Part shown: one piece after another, positions 25,658 to 33,327 of the stretch
Layout: every line of letters starts with the position of its first letter
Numbering within the stretch: position 1 is the first letter of the stretch
Source of the DNA: Gabonibacter massiliensis
Lineage (GTDB): Bacteria > Bacteroidota > Bacteroidia > Bacteroidales > Marinifilaceae
Assembly (NCBI GenBank): GCA_001487125.1
Contig: LN913013.1
Location: 1,901,110 to 1,965,109, forward strand
Direction of reading: 5' to 3'
DNA: 64,000 nucleotides
The notes under the pieces: generated by a model
What the model saw: the letters and a program-made list of their open reading frames with translations, nothing else
Databases searched by the model: none
Told to the model about the DNA's origin: nothing
Program-made: the position numbers and the translations under genes

Positions 25658-25972
25658 ATGAATAAACTGTTGCGTAACTACTTGCTTCTATTTATAGGAT
25701 TCTTGTTATCATCGTGTGCAACGAAACAAGTAATTGTGTATTGTGAACCACAAAATGCAAATATTTATATTAATGAACAGCTTGTTGGACAGGGTATTGT
25801 CTATTATAAAATGCCTCGAAATCAAAAATATATTATGGTATCATGTGGAGAAGGTGGTATAATATATACAAGTCGTAGATTTTATATAAACCAAAGAAAA
25901 TCTGAAATCAATATTTATTTAGAAGAATATAAAAAATACTCTTCTTCACCCAATACAATATCAACACATTAA
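25658..25972 (+). CDS. Small PEGA-like lipoprotein (104 aa)
   Basis: Signal peptide ending in a lipobox LLSSC (Cys ~20). The mature part has CEPQNANIYINEQLVGQG followed by a lysine/tyrosine strand, the pattern of PEGA-type beta repeats (P-x-A-x-I-Y-I-N-g). Likely surface or periplasmic and lipid-anchored. First of three exported proteins in tandem; the next gene shares the same repeat motif, so they may interact. Confidence 0.7.
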   Translation: MNKLLRNYLLLFIGFLLSSCATKQVIVYCEPQNANIYINEQLVGQGIVYYKMPRNQKYIMVSCGEGGIIYTSRRFYINQRKSEINIYLEEYKKYSSSPNTISTH

Positions 25973-25983
25973 AATCAAATATC

Positions 25984-26685
25984 ATGAAACAATTACTTGT
26001 ATTTATGTTGCTATTACTAGCAAGTCAACTTGTGGCTGGCCCTAAAAAGAAAATGGTTGCAATTACGGTTGCACCCAAAGAGGCATCAATTTTCGTTAAT
26101 AATCAATTCATCAATTATGGTTTTGCAAAATTTCAACGCCCCAAGAAGCAAGAAATGGTCGCAATTCGAATCGAATGTGAAGGGTATAATCCCATAGAAA
26201 CCAAATTTTATGGTTCAGATATTCGTAACGCCTTATCCTTTACCATGCAGGAGGATGGTTTTTATAGAACAACCGCAGCTTCAGGGTTGGTTAATAAATT
26301 TATGACGATCGATATTGATTCTACCCTATATGTGAAAAATGCTAATGGAAAGATTGATGTGTCGAAAGCATGGAAATTATTGCATCAGATTTTATTAAAT
26401 TACTTTGAAGAGATTGCCACGACTGATGTTCATGGCGGATATCTCCAAACTCCTTGGCATTATAAGGCATTTCAACTTTCTAACAAACAAATCCGCACAC
26501 GTGTCACCGTGAGAGATATTTCAAATCCAGATAAAATTGCTTTTCAAATTAAAGTTTCTTCTGAAGTTGCGGGAGCAATGGCTGCAAGGCACGGAGAGTT
26601 TACAAATATTGATCGGATAGTCAAAGAATTTGAACCAATGTTGCAAGAATTGCAAACTCGTTTGGGCAAAGCTTATAGTTTATAA
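25984..26685 (+). CDS. Exported PEGA-like protein (233 aa)
   Basis: Cleavable signal peptide (LLLLLASQLVAG). Residues ~28-80 carry a PEGA-like repeat VAPKEASIFVNNQFINYGFAKF. Residues ~95-230 form a second domain without a known match, containing MTIDIDSTL and a long helix at the end. Starts 11 bases after the lipoprotein gene, so same operon. Function unknown; periplasmic. Confidence 0.7.
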   Translation: MKQLLVFMLLLLASQLVAGPKKKMVAITVAPKEASIFVNNQFINYGFAKFQRPKKQEMVAIRIECEGYNPIETKFYGSDIRNALSFTMQEDGFYRTTAASGLVNKFMTIDIDSTLYVKNANGKIDVSKAWKLLHQILLNYFEEIATTDVHGGYLQTPWHYKAFQLSNKQIRTRVTVRDISNPDKIAFQIKVSSEVAGAMAARHGEFTNIDRIVKEFEPMLQELQTRLGKAYSL

Positions 26686-26713
26686 CCATTTTATTAATTT
26701 AATTATCTTTATT

Positions 26714-27349
26714 ATGAAAAAAATTATTTTATCAATTTGTGTGTTTATCACGATGCTTTCTGTAACGAACGCTCAATCGTATAAGGAAACTTTTGATTCC
26801 AATTCATTGGAATGGACAGAATGTGGATACAAGAATGAGATTGGCACGGCAATCATTGATAAAGGTGTTATGACAATCAAATCGAAAGGGGTGAAGAAAG
26901 GCTTATCTTTATTAACGGGAGTCGTTGTTGGTGAATATACGGTATTTGAAACACATTGCTATGCACCATTAAACGTGCTCAAACCTTTTGAAATCCGAGC
27001 AAAAGTGAATGTTAAACAATTAGCGGTGGATCGTTTAGTAGGTATTGTTTTTAATTATAAAGACAATGGGAATTATTATGCATTTACTTTCAATGATGAC
27101 TTTGTGAAATTTGTACGTTACGTTGATGGTAAAGAAGTTGGTTCTGTTTCACAAGGAGTGAAGTGGAAAGGCAAAAGAAAAACAGACATGGAATGGGTGT
27201 TAATATCTGATGGAGAGACTTTAACATTTAAAGTTGATGGCATTTCAATTTTAAAGATTCGCTACATGCCTCTCTCTTATAGTGGTTTTGGTTTCTACTC
27301 ATTCGGCAATCAAGAATTAATTGTTGATGAAGTCGAATTTAAACAATAA
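26714..27349 (+). CDS. Exported concanavalin/LamG-like protein (211 aa)
   Basis: Start at the ATG 26714 (MKKIILSICVFITML), which gives a clean signal peptide ending at TNAQS; the longer frame starts inside the previous gene. The mature protein has the jelly-roll lectin pattern ETFDSNSLEW ... GIVFNYKDNGNYYAFTFN ... VSDGETLTF-like strands and ends GFYSFGNQELIVDEVEF, similar to 3-keto-disaccharide hydrolase-like and LamG domains. No catalytic residues identified. Third gene of the exported trio, with a terminator after it. Confidence 0.68.
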   Translation: MKKIILSICVFITMLSVTNAQSYKETFDSNSLEWTECGYKNEIGTAIIDKGVMTIKSKGVKKGLSLLTGVVVGEYTVFETHCYAPLNVLKPFEIRAKVNVKQLAVDRLVGIVFNYKDNGNYYAFTFNDDFVKFVRYVDGKEVGSVSQGVKWKGKRKTDMEWVLISDGETLTFKVDGISILKIRYMPLSYSGFGFYSFGNQELIVDEVEFKQ

Positions 27350-27447
27350 AACCTTAAGCTAAGTCCTACATGCTTAATCTTGCACGAGAATAAGGATCAT
27401 AGGTTGAAATTATCAAAAAATAGTTAGCGTGTGCTAGGTATGGTGTG

Positions 27448-27484
27448 AAGGGATGATAGACTTTGGTTTGTCATCCCTTTTTAT
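27448..27484 (+). terminator. Intrinsic terminator after exported-protein operon
   Basis: AAGGGATGA / TCATCCCTT, 9 bp perfect, then TTTTATA. Confidence 0.8.
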
Positions 27485-27495
27485 ATACAAACAAA

Positions 27496-27522
27496 AAGCC
27501 AGCACTTTTGAGGTACTGGCTT
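27496..27522 (-). terminator. Terminator for the minus-strand small gene
   Basis: AAGCCAG (27496-27502) and CTGGCTT (27516-27522); read on the minus strand the stem is followed by TTTGTTTG. It overlaps the stop codon of the small ORF. Confidence 0.6.
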
Positions 27523-27721
27523 ATTTGTGCTGTCTTTTCTTGACAAGCTTTGGTTTGGGATTTCCAAAAATATCAGGATATAACATTTTCAATCTCTCCA
27601 TGTTTACATACCTGAATAAATCCATTTCGTGGAAAATTCGATAGTGTTCTACACCAAACCATTCTGAATTGGAGGTTTTTCCTTTCTTACGTAATTTCAT
27701 AGGAATAAATTTTTCTAACAA
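27521..27721 (-). CDS. Small basic protein (66 aa), unknown
   Basis: Basic at both ends (MKLRKKGKT and KPKLVKKRQHK) with an aromatic middle (EWFGVEHYRIFHEMDLFRYV). A second in-frame Met at residue 8 may be the true start. Followed on its strand by a good terminator, which supports a real transcript. No family recognised. Confidence 0.45.
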   Translation of the reverse strand: MLEKFIPMKLRKKGKTSNSEWFGVEHYRIFHEMDLFRYVNMERLKMLYPDIFGNPKPKLVKKRQHK

Positions 27722-28063
27722 ACAAAAGAGTATCTAGTTCAGACAAGAACATCAGACCAATCATTTACATATGCAAAAGTACTTATTGAATTGGGTACGA
27801 CAAAGTAAATATACCAGAATGTCAAATATTTATATATGTAACAACATATTGATTTATTGTTATGTTGACAGCTTTGAAGGTAAAGAATATTGCATTTTAG
27901 ATATTCCTCATAACAGAATTTTAGTTAGTGAGTAATTTCTTTCATTTTAGGTATTATATGCCAATTCAGGAGAAAAGTCACCTACTTAAATATTTAACCA
28001 TTAGTTGCTCGTAACATCATGGTTTTCTCATCAACATTCACTATTTTTGCAAAAAGAGAGTAT
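27722..28063 (+). other. Gene-free AT-rich stretch
   Basis: 342 bases. It holds one inverted repeat, CAACATA (27842-27848) / TATGTTG (27861-27867), and a -7 box TATTTTTG (28042-28049) 14 bases before the MNT start. Nothing else is seen. Confidence 0.5.
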
Positions 28064-28360
28064 ATGAAACAAGCTATTATCAATAAACTAAGAGAGTTTT
28101 TCACGCTACAACCAGTTGAGAAAGCATGGGTGTTTGGTTCTTATTCACGTGGAGAAGAATCAAGGGAGAGTGATATTGATATACTTGTACGCTTTGATAA
28201 AAATGCGAATGTTACTCTTTTCAAGTATATCGGTATCGTGAACGCTTTACAATCTCTTTTGCACAAGAAAGTTGATTTAGTGGAAGAAGGACAGTTGAAA
28301 GATTTCGCCAAAGAATCAGCAGAACAAGATAAAATATTGATCTATGAGAGAGAAGCCTAA
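28064..28360 (+). CDS. mntA: MntA-like nucleotidyltransferase antitoxin
   Basis: 98 aa from the ATG at 28064; the ORF extends upstream but the promoter lies there. The minimal nucleotidyltransferase motif is GSYSRGEESRESDIDILV (G-S-x10-D-x-D). In the characterised MntA/HepT systems this protein AMPylates and silences HepT (established knowledge). It overlaps the hepT-like gene by 17 bases. Confidence 0.87.
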   Translation: MKQAIINKLREFFTLQPVEKAWVFGSYSRGEESRESDIDILVRFDKNANVTLFKYIGIVNALQSLLHKKVDLVEEGQLKDFAKESAEQDKILIYEREA

Positions 28361-28691
28361 AGATATTAACCGCTTATCCCATATAATAGAGGCTATTGAT
28401 AACTTGTTCGAGTTTACTGAAGGTATCAGTTTTGACGAGTACAAGGGAAATAAGATACTTCGTTTTGCCATTATCAAGAATTTAGAGATAATTGGAGAGG
28501 CAGCATATTTACTGACAAATGAATTTAAAGAAAAGCATCCAGAAGTTGAATGGAAAGTTATAATTGGAATGCGTCATGTTTTAGTACATGGTTATTATCA
28601 AATCAGTGATGAAATGGTGTGGGCTACCATTCAAACAGAACTACTACCATTAAGGGAGAAGGTTGAACGATACAAACGTGAACTAGAATAA
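28344..28691 (+). CDS. hepT: HepT-like toxin ribonuclease (HEPN)
   Basis: 115 aa HEPN-domain protein. The active-site motif Rx4HxY is present as RHVLVHGY, next to a conserved IIGMRH context and the FAIIKNLEIIGEAA helix typical of HepT/DUF86 proteins. Target RNAs are not predictable. Overlapping gene order antitoxin-toxin. The pair sits just inside the right end of the element and may stabilise it. Confidence 0.87.
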   Translation: MREKPKDINRLSHIIEAIDNLFEFTEGISFDEYKGNKILRFAIIKNLEIIGEAAYLLTNEFKEKHPEVEWKVIIGMRHVLVHGYYQISDEMVWATIQTELLPLREKVERYKRELE

Positions 28692-28747
28692 AATATCATC
28701 ATAGATAAAATATAGTGGCAATGGATTCATTTCTATTGCTTTTTTAT

Positions 28748-28807
28748 TTGGTGGAAAATTGTAGCAGATTTAGTCATATATACCCAATAGAAATATTATT
28801 CACCAAC
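28748..28807. repeat. TTGGTG/CACCA palindromic unit 3
   Basis: TTGGTGGA, central ATATATA (28776-28782), TCACCAAC; TTGGTG to CACCA distance 53 bases, as in units 1 and 2. Confidence 0.5.
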
Positions 28808-29010
28808 TTACATATTTTAATTAGAGATATGAATTAAGTTGTAATTTAATATGTAACCAATTAATAACAGAAAGAATGTGTATAAAAATCATATCCCAAC
28901 TACCATAATTTAGTGGTAAGTTGCTTGTATATAAGTTGTTTATTACTTATATTTGAGATTCAATAAGAGAGAGTTTATTAATAGTATTAATCAACATGGC
29001 AAGAGCATCT

Positions 29011-29029
29011 GTTTAAACTATGTTTAAAC
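29011..29029. repeat. Paired GTTTAAAC palindromes, right end of element
   Basis: GTTTAAAC at 29011-29018 and 29022-29029, with the same 11-bp spacing and flanking T...CCA as the left-end pair at 8697-8715. Confidence 0.65.
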
Positions 29030-29074
29030 CAACACTTCGCTAACACCAAAAAGAAGTGAGTTCATTTTCTGTAA

Positions 29075-29179
29075 GACTTCGTAGCTCAGCTGGTTGCGTC
29101 AAAAGCGACAGCTTTTGAGGCTTTAAAGAGCAATTGACTCTTAATCAATGGGCCGTGGGTTCGAGTCCCACCGAGGTCA
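29075..29179 (+). pseudogene. tRNA-Lys(CTT) copy split in the D loop by a 32-nt hairpin insert
   Basis: Bases 29075-29094 match the first 20 bases of the intact tRNA-Lys and 29127-29179 match the rest exactly. Between them, in the D loop after GG, lie 32 extra bases (29095-29126). These form TCAAAAGC-GACA-GCTTTTGA, extended past a G-G mismatch by two more pairs. All arms including the D stem could still pair, so processing to a tRNA cannot be excluded, but a pseudogene is more likely. It serves as attR. Confidence 0.8.
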
Positions 29180-29180
29180 C
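29127..29180 (+). repeat. attR core: 54-bp direct repeat with 8573-8626
   Basis: Identical to the attL core. It marks the right boundary of the ~20.6 kb element. Confidence 0.88.
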
Positions 29181-29192
29181 CAAATGAAAATA

Positions 29193-29228
29193 AAGAGGTT
29201 ATGAACAAATCATAACCTCTTATTTTTT
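29193..29228 (+). terminator. Intrinsic terminator after split tRNA copy
   Basis: AAGAGGTTATGA-ACAAA-TCATAACCTCTT, 12-bp perfect stem, then ATTTTTT. Confidence 0.88.
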
Positions 29229-29411
29229 GGTGTTTGCATACGATTCAAATTAAATTTTTCTTATACAGTAGATACTCCATCTTGTTTTAATATCCTAAAG
29301 AAGGTAAGATAGTGTCCCGAAAAGTGATCAACCCGGGCGATATTTTTCAAGTCGTCACGGATGGATACAATAAATGCTTTAATGTATTTTCTTAAAAAGA
29401 TACTAAAATAA

Positions 29412-29443
29412 ATTGCAGATATGCCAATATAGTTCTATCTTTA
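29412..29443 (+). promoter_or_regulatory. Possible promoter of the ABC-2/peptidase-like gene
   Basis: ATTG, 20 bases, TATCTTTA: one mismatch in each box. It lies ~45 bases before the start at 29490. Confidence 0.4.
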
Positions 29444-29489
29444 TAACAAGAAACGACATTCTGGATAAGAATGTAAATATATAAAAATA

Positions 29490-32400
29490 ATGAATATGAA
29501 AGCATGGCAAACCGTTGTGACTTACGAGAGTAAGCTGGTAAAGAGGAACTGGTTGTTCCGCCTTTTTATCGCAGGAGTATTGGGCTACATTTTGGCGCTT
29601 CTCGTCCCGTGGGACATTCGGCGGGAAATATGGAGAAATATAGCGTTCGCATCCTCTCTCCCGGCGAGAGGGGTTTATTTCCTGAACTTGTTCCAGTCTT
29701 TGGTCGTGGTACTCCTAACTTGTGATATGCAGAGAAAAAGGAAGAAAGCGGAAAGCCGGGAAATACTTTCAGTGAAGCCGTTAAGCAACAGCCAATTTTT
29801 TTGGGCGGAATTAGCGGGTATGGCACTCCCTTTTTTGATCGCAGATGTCGTTTTCATGGCATTTTGCCTGTTCATTCATTTGATGATTCCAGATTCGCCG
29901 GTGAACCCGTGGGTGTACTTGTCCTTCTTGTTGAAAGACGTATTGCCGACATTCGTCTTCGTGACGGGGCTGGCGTTGCTGGCGAATAGGATTCTGCGAC
30001 ATCCATTCTTGAGTTGGCTCGTGCTGACCGTGTTCCTTTGCGTGTCGTATGCTTACCTGACAAAACCACTTCACGGGATACTGGATTTCCGGGGAAGCCT
30101 GTTGCCGGAATCTTTTTCCTCGATCGTGGGGTTTATGCATTCCGACGTGTGCCTGTTGCAACGGGGAATGTTCTTGTTGCTGGGGCTGGGATTGTTGTGC
30201 GTGACAGTTCCTTTCACGAGGCGGTTGTCCGATATGCCGGGACGAAAAGTGTTTTACCACGCGGCAGGTTGTTTGTTGCTGATGTCAGCCGTGGGGGCGG
30301 GATACGTTTATATCGATAAGTTCCAGACCCGCCGGGAGAACCGGGAAGCGTACCGGGAGACTTTCTCCCGTTACGAGGCGTATCCCAAAATGCGAATCGC
30401 GACACATGATATCACGTACAAGCCGAAAGGAGAGACTTTTTCTGCCACGAGCCGGATGACGGTGGTGAACCGGAAAGCAGAGAGGATGGAGCAGTTGATC
30501 TTGTTCTTGAATCCCGGGTTGGAAATCGGCAGGTTGAAGTCGGGGGAACAGGAGGTGCCCTTTCGGCGAGACCGACAGGTGGTGGTGGTCGAACGATCGC
30601 TGGCTCCCGGGGATAGCGTGGTGCTGGAGATAGAGTACGGCGGATGTATCGACGAGGATATTTACCAGGTGGACATCGATGAAGAGGATTATTTTGCACC
30701 CGAGCGGCCGTTGATAAAGGTGGAGCGCTACGGGAAACGTTCCGCGTTCGTGTCGGGGGATTACACGCTACTCATCCCGGAGGTGTTGTGGTACCCGGCG
30801 GCAGTAGCCCCGGTAGCGTTGCAGCCGTCACGAGAAACGAATTTCACGGATTACACGCTGCGCGTGAAGAATCCCGGCAGGCAGGTAGTCTTGTCGCAGG
30901 GCATCCCGGAGGAAGTAGAGGACGAGGTGAGATTCCGTAATTTGCAGTCGTTGACCGGCCTGTCGCTTTGCATGGGTGATTACGTGAAACGGTCGGTGAC
31001 GGCGGACTCTATCACGGTGGAGTTCTACACGTACCCGGGCAATGATTTTTACTTGAAGCCGTTTGACGGTTGGATGGATGAAATCGCAAAATACCCGAAC
31101 GCGAAGGAGTACCGGAAGGAGTTGGTGAACAAGTGCCGCAATCGCATAGAGGGAAGCATGCCTAACCCGTACCCGTTCAGGTTTCTTAAATTAGTGGAGG
31201 CTCCTTCCTCTTTTCTTTACCAGTATTCATTCCATAATAACATCCAGCCGGAAATGGCGTTTTTCGGGGAACGGATGTTGGAAGAATCTTATAAACCTGG
31301 AGCCCCTTCCGTTGACAGATTAAGAGATATGAATAAACAGGAATACCTATTACTCAATGATTTTCCTTTTTTCCTTGACGATATACACGCAGAGCGGCTT
31401 TTCTCTGATTTCCACTGGAGCGTTGCTTCCGACAGGTACGCGGGGATAGATCTGTTGTTCGGTAAAATGGCAAACCCGACACTTGATAAGTTTAATTTAT
31501 TCCCGTCGATGCTGGATAGTATCACGAAAGGAGGATTGGGGGGACTAATCCGGAGAGGGTATTCGCGGGGATACGATAAATTGATTAGCATGAAAGTTTC
31601 GCAATTGCTGGCTTATCTGACGACGATTACCACTTGGAATTCGTTGTGCGCTTACACACGGGAATTCTACGAGCGTGCCCGTTTCCGGGAAGTGGATTTT
31701 GATTTGTTCATGGAGGGGTTCCGCGAGCGTTTCGGGCGGGACATCAGGCCATTCGTGGATGATTGGTACACGACGCGAGAGGTGCCGCGGTTGGTGATAA
31801 AGGGCTTGACATACCGGCAAACGGGGGAGGTGCAAGCGGTCGATTTTAAGGTGGGCAATACCGGAGAGGTAGACGGGGTCGTTTCGGTAATTGAAGCTTT
31901 TTCTGATGATTACGGGAAGTGGATTATTGGCGATTGGCGGAGCTTCCCGGTCAAGCCGGGAGAATACAAGCGGATCGTGGCCCACGAGGTTAATGGATAC
32001 TCTTTTTTCTTGTCCACCAATTTTTCGAGACGCGTCCCCGAACGTATTGGATTCTATGGCACCTCGTTATGGAAGGGAGAGATTCCCGCTGAGCGTGTCG
32101 TTCCGCTTGACAAGAACCAGTTTTATCCTCCCGGTGAAATTATCGTCGATAACGAGGACAAGGGTTTTCATTTGATCGATTCTTCGGGAAACAGGTTGAA
32201 ACGACTGGCGGAACAGTTGGCAGAAGACAATATGAAAGATTATAATTATGGCATTAATGCTAAGAAGCACACGTGGGGAAAGCCATGCATAGAAGTTGAA
32301 TTTTACGGGGAAGAGGTCCATAGCGCCTTTACCAAAGTTGCCGGGAACGGAAGTTTTAGGGCGGAATGGATAGCGAATCTTCCGGAAGCGGGCAGGTACG

Positions 32401-32729
32401 AGATTTTTGTTTACCTGCCTGATGTTAGAGACGGAGACGCGCTTTATACCTATGAATCGAAATACCCGGGAATGAAGAATTATTATACCGTCGATACCCC
32501 CGGAGGAAGTGAAAAAGTCGTGCGGGAGGTGGCAAAGGGAGATGCCGATTGGGTATCTCTGGGTACGTTTGTTTTACCGGCGGGGGAATCCCGCGTTGTT
32601 TTGGATGACCGGGGGAGTCCTCCAATTGATGATGATGAAGAGTATACCCGGGAAGTAGTTTCAATTAGTGGTGAAAAGTATACCCAGTTGGTCGTGGCGG
32701 ATGCGGTAAAATGGGTAAAAGTAAAGTAG
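29490..32729 (+). CDS. ABC-2-type membrane protein fused to M1-like and golvesin-like domains
   Basis: 1079 aa. Residues ~1-275 hold about six to seven membrane segments in ABC-2 permease style. Residues ~290-780 resemble the M1 aminopeptidase-like part of such fusion proteins, with a beta-sandwich then QPEMAFFGE in the place of GxMEN. No HExxH is present (the region reads FSDFHWSVASDRYAG), so it is probably not a peptidase. Residues ~930-1079 match golvesin/xanthan-lyase-type carbohydrate-binding C-termini (NGSFRAEWIANLPEAGRYEIFVYLP ... VVADAVKWVKV). GC is clearly higher, and G exceeds C on this strand, unlike its neighbours. No ATPase partner gene is adjacent. Confidence 0.75.
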   Translation: MNMKAWQTVVTYESKLVKRNWLFRLFIAGVLGYILALLVPWDIRREIWRNIAFASSLPARGVYFLNLFQSLVVVLLTCDMQRKRKKAESREILSVKPLSNSQFFWAELAGMALPFLIADVVFMAFCLFIHLMIPDSPVNPWVYLSFLLKDVLPTFVFVTGLALLANRILRHPFLSWLVLTVFLCVSYAYLTKPLHGILDFRGSLLPESFSSIVGFMHSDVCLLQRGMFLLLGLGLLCVTVPFTRRLSDMPGRKVFYHAAGCLLLMSAVGAGYVYIDKFQTRRENREAYRETFSRYEAYPKMRIATHDITYKPKGETFSATSRMTVVNRKAERMEQLILFLNPGLEIGRLKSGEQEVPFRRDRQVVVVERSLAPGDSVVLEIEYGGCIDEDIYQVDIDEEDYFAPERPLIKVERYGKRSAFVSGDYTLLIPEVLWYPAAVAPVALQPSRETNFTDYTLRVKNPGRQVVLSQGIPEEVEDEVRFRNLQSLTGLSLCMGDYVKRSVTADSITVEFYTYPGNDFYLKPFDGWMDEIAKYPNAKEYRKELVNKCRNRIEGSMPNPYPFRFLKLVEAPSSFLYQYSFHNNIQPEMAFFGERMLEESYKPGAPSVDRLRDMNKQEYLLLNDFPFFLDDIHAERLFSDFHWSVASDRYAGIDLLFGKMANPTLDKFNLFPSMLDSITKGGLGGLIRRGYSRGYDKLISMKVSQLLAYLTTITTWNSLCAYTREFYERARFREVDFDLFMEGFRERFGRDIRPFVDDWYTTREVPRLVIKGLTYRQTGEVQAVDFKVGNTGEVDGVVSVIEAFSDDYGKWIIGDWRSFPVKPGEYKRIVAHEVNGYSFFLSTNFSRRVPERIGFYGTSLWKGEIPAERVVPLDKNQFYPPGEIIVDNEDKGFHLIDSSGNRLKRLAEQLAEDNMKDYNYGINAKKHTWGKPCIEVEFYGEEVHSAFTKVAGNGSFRAEWIANLPEAGRYEIFVYLPDVRDGDALYTYESKYPGMKNYYTVDTPGGSEKVVREVAKGDADWVSLGTFVLPAGESRVVLDDRGSPPIDDDEEYTREVVSISGEKYTQLVVADAVKWVKVK

Positions 32730-32743
32730 GTCGGAAAGAATAT

Positions 32744-32780
32744 TATAAAAAGCCAACAATGAATTAGTTGGCTTTTTATA
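32744..32780. terminator. Bidirectional terminator
   Basis: A 14-bp perfect stem, TATAAAAAGCCAAC / GTTGGCTTTTTATA, with a 9-base loop. It lies between the convergent ABC-2-like and FN3 genes. Confidence 0.9.
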
Positions 32781-32806
32781 AATGATACTTTTTGAAATAG
32801 TATTAC

Positions 32807-33181
32807 CTATTGGAGTAAGACCATTTCACTCGGTTTGGATGGCTCACCTTCTCCTTCAGCATTTATGGCACTAACACGAAATTGAACCTTCTCACCTTTT
32901 TTAAGAGGACTAAGCTTTACTCTGAGCGATGTTGCCTTAGAAGGCGCCACATTCCATAATCCTCCTTCATATCTATAACCAATGCGATAACCCGTTATAG
33001 CACAACCGCCGTCAGCATTCGGTGCAGTATATTCAATTGTACACCAATCTTTCCCAACGTCAACAATCTCGGGTTTTCCGGGAGGTCCGGGAGGCCTACA
33101 CACTGTTGCACTTATAAGTGTTACAGTCATTAAGCACAAACAGATAAACATGAATGGCTTAAAAAACTCCAGAGCAGACAC
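32807..33181 (-). CDS. Exported fibronectin type III domain protein
   Basis: 124 aa. The N-terminus is a signal peptide (FICLCLMTVTLISA) followed by Cys. The rest is one FN3 domain: PGKPEIVDVGKDWCTIEY, GYRIGYRY, VKLSPLKKGEKVQFRVSAINAEGEGEPS, the usual W/Y/L core and SA-N-A-G-x-G-x-S end. Possibly a lipoprotein. A single FN3 domain has no catalytic role; it may be a small adhesin or a fragment of a larger protein. Confidence 0.7.
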   Translation of the reverse strand: MSALEFFKPFMFICLCLMTVTLISATVCRPPGPPGKPEIVDVGKDWCTIEYTAPNADGGCAITGYRIGYRYEGGLWNVAPSKATSLRVKLSPLKKGEKVQFRVSAINAEGEGEPSKPSEMVLLQ

Positions 33182-33296
33182 ATCTCCCTCTTGTTTTTAT
33201 ATTACCGGCTTTACGTCCATATTCACTATTCTTCATTTTTACTATATCGAAAAATAACCCGCAAACCCGGTCCCGTAGATTGTTTTCAATAATTCT

Positions 33297-33325
33297 TAGC
33301 ACTTTTACCCCGTCCCTAAGTGCTA
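33297..33325. repeat. TAGCACTT hairpin repeat, copy 1
   Basis: TAGCACTT ... AAGTGCTA, 8-bp stem, with loop TTACCCCGTCCCT. On the minus strand it starts 2 bases after the GNAT stop codon. Confidence 0.75.
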
Positions 33326-33327
33326 TC

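Larger units (their letters stand above)
28692..29489 (+). other. Element right end and junction, 798 bases without a protein gene
   Basis: In order: palindromic unit 3 (28748-28807), an AT-rich spacer, the GTTTAAAC pair (29011-29029), the split tRNA-Lys copy (29075-29179), its terminator (29193-29228), and chromosomal non-coding DNA with a possible promoter at 29412-29443 for the next gene. Confidence 0.7.

Noticed and set aside
29811-30260. 149-aa minus-strand ORF and other long shadows inside the high-GC gene
   Set aside because: High GC removes stop codons from other frames; the plus-strand 1079-aa protein has clear domains.
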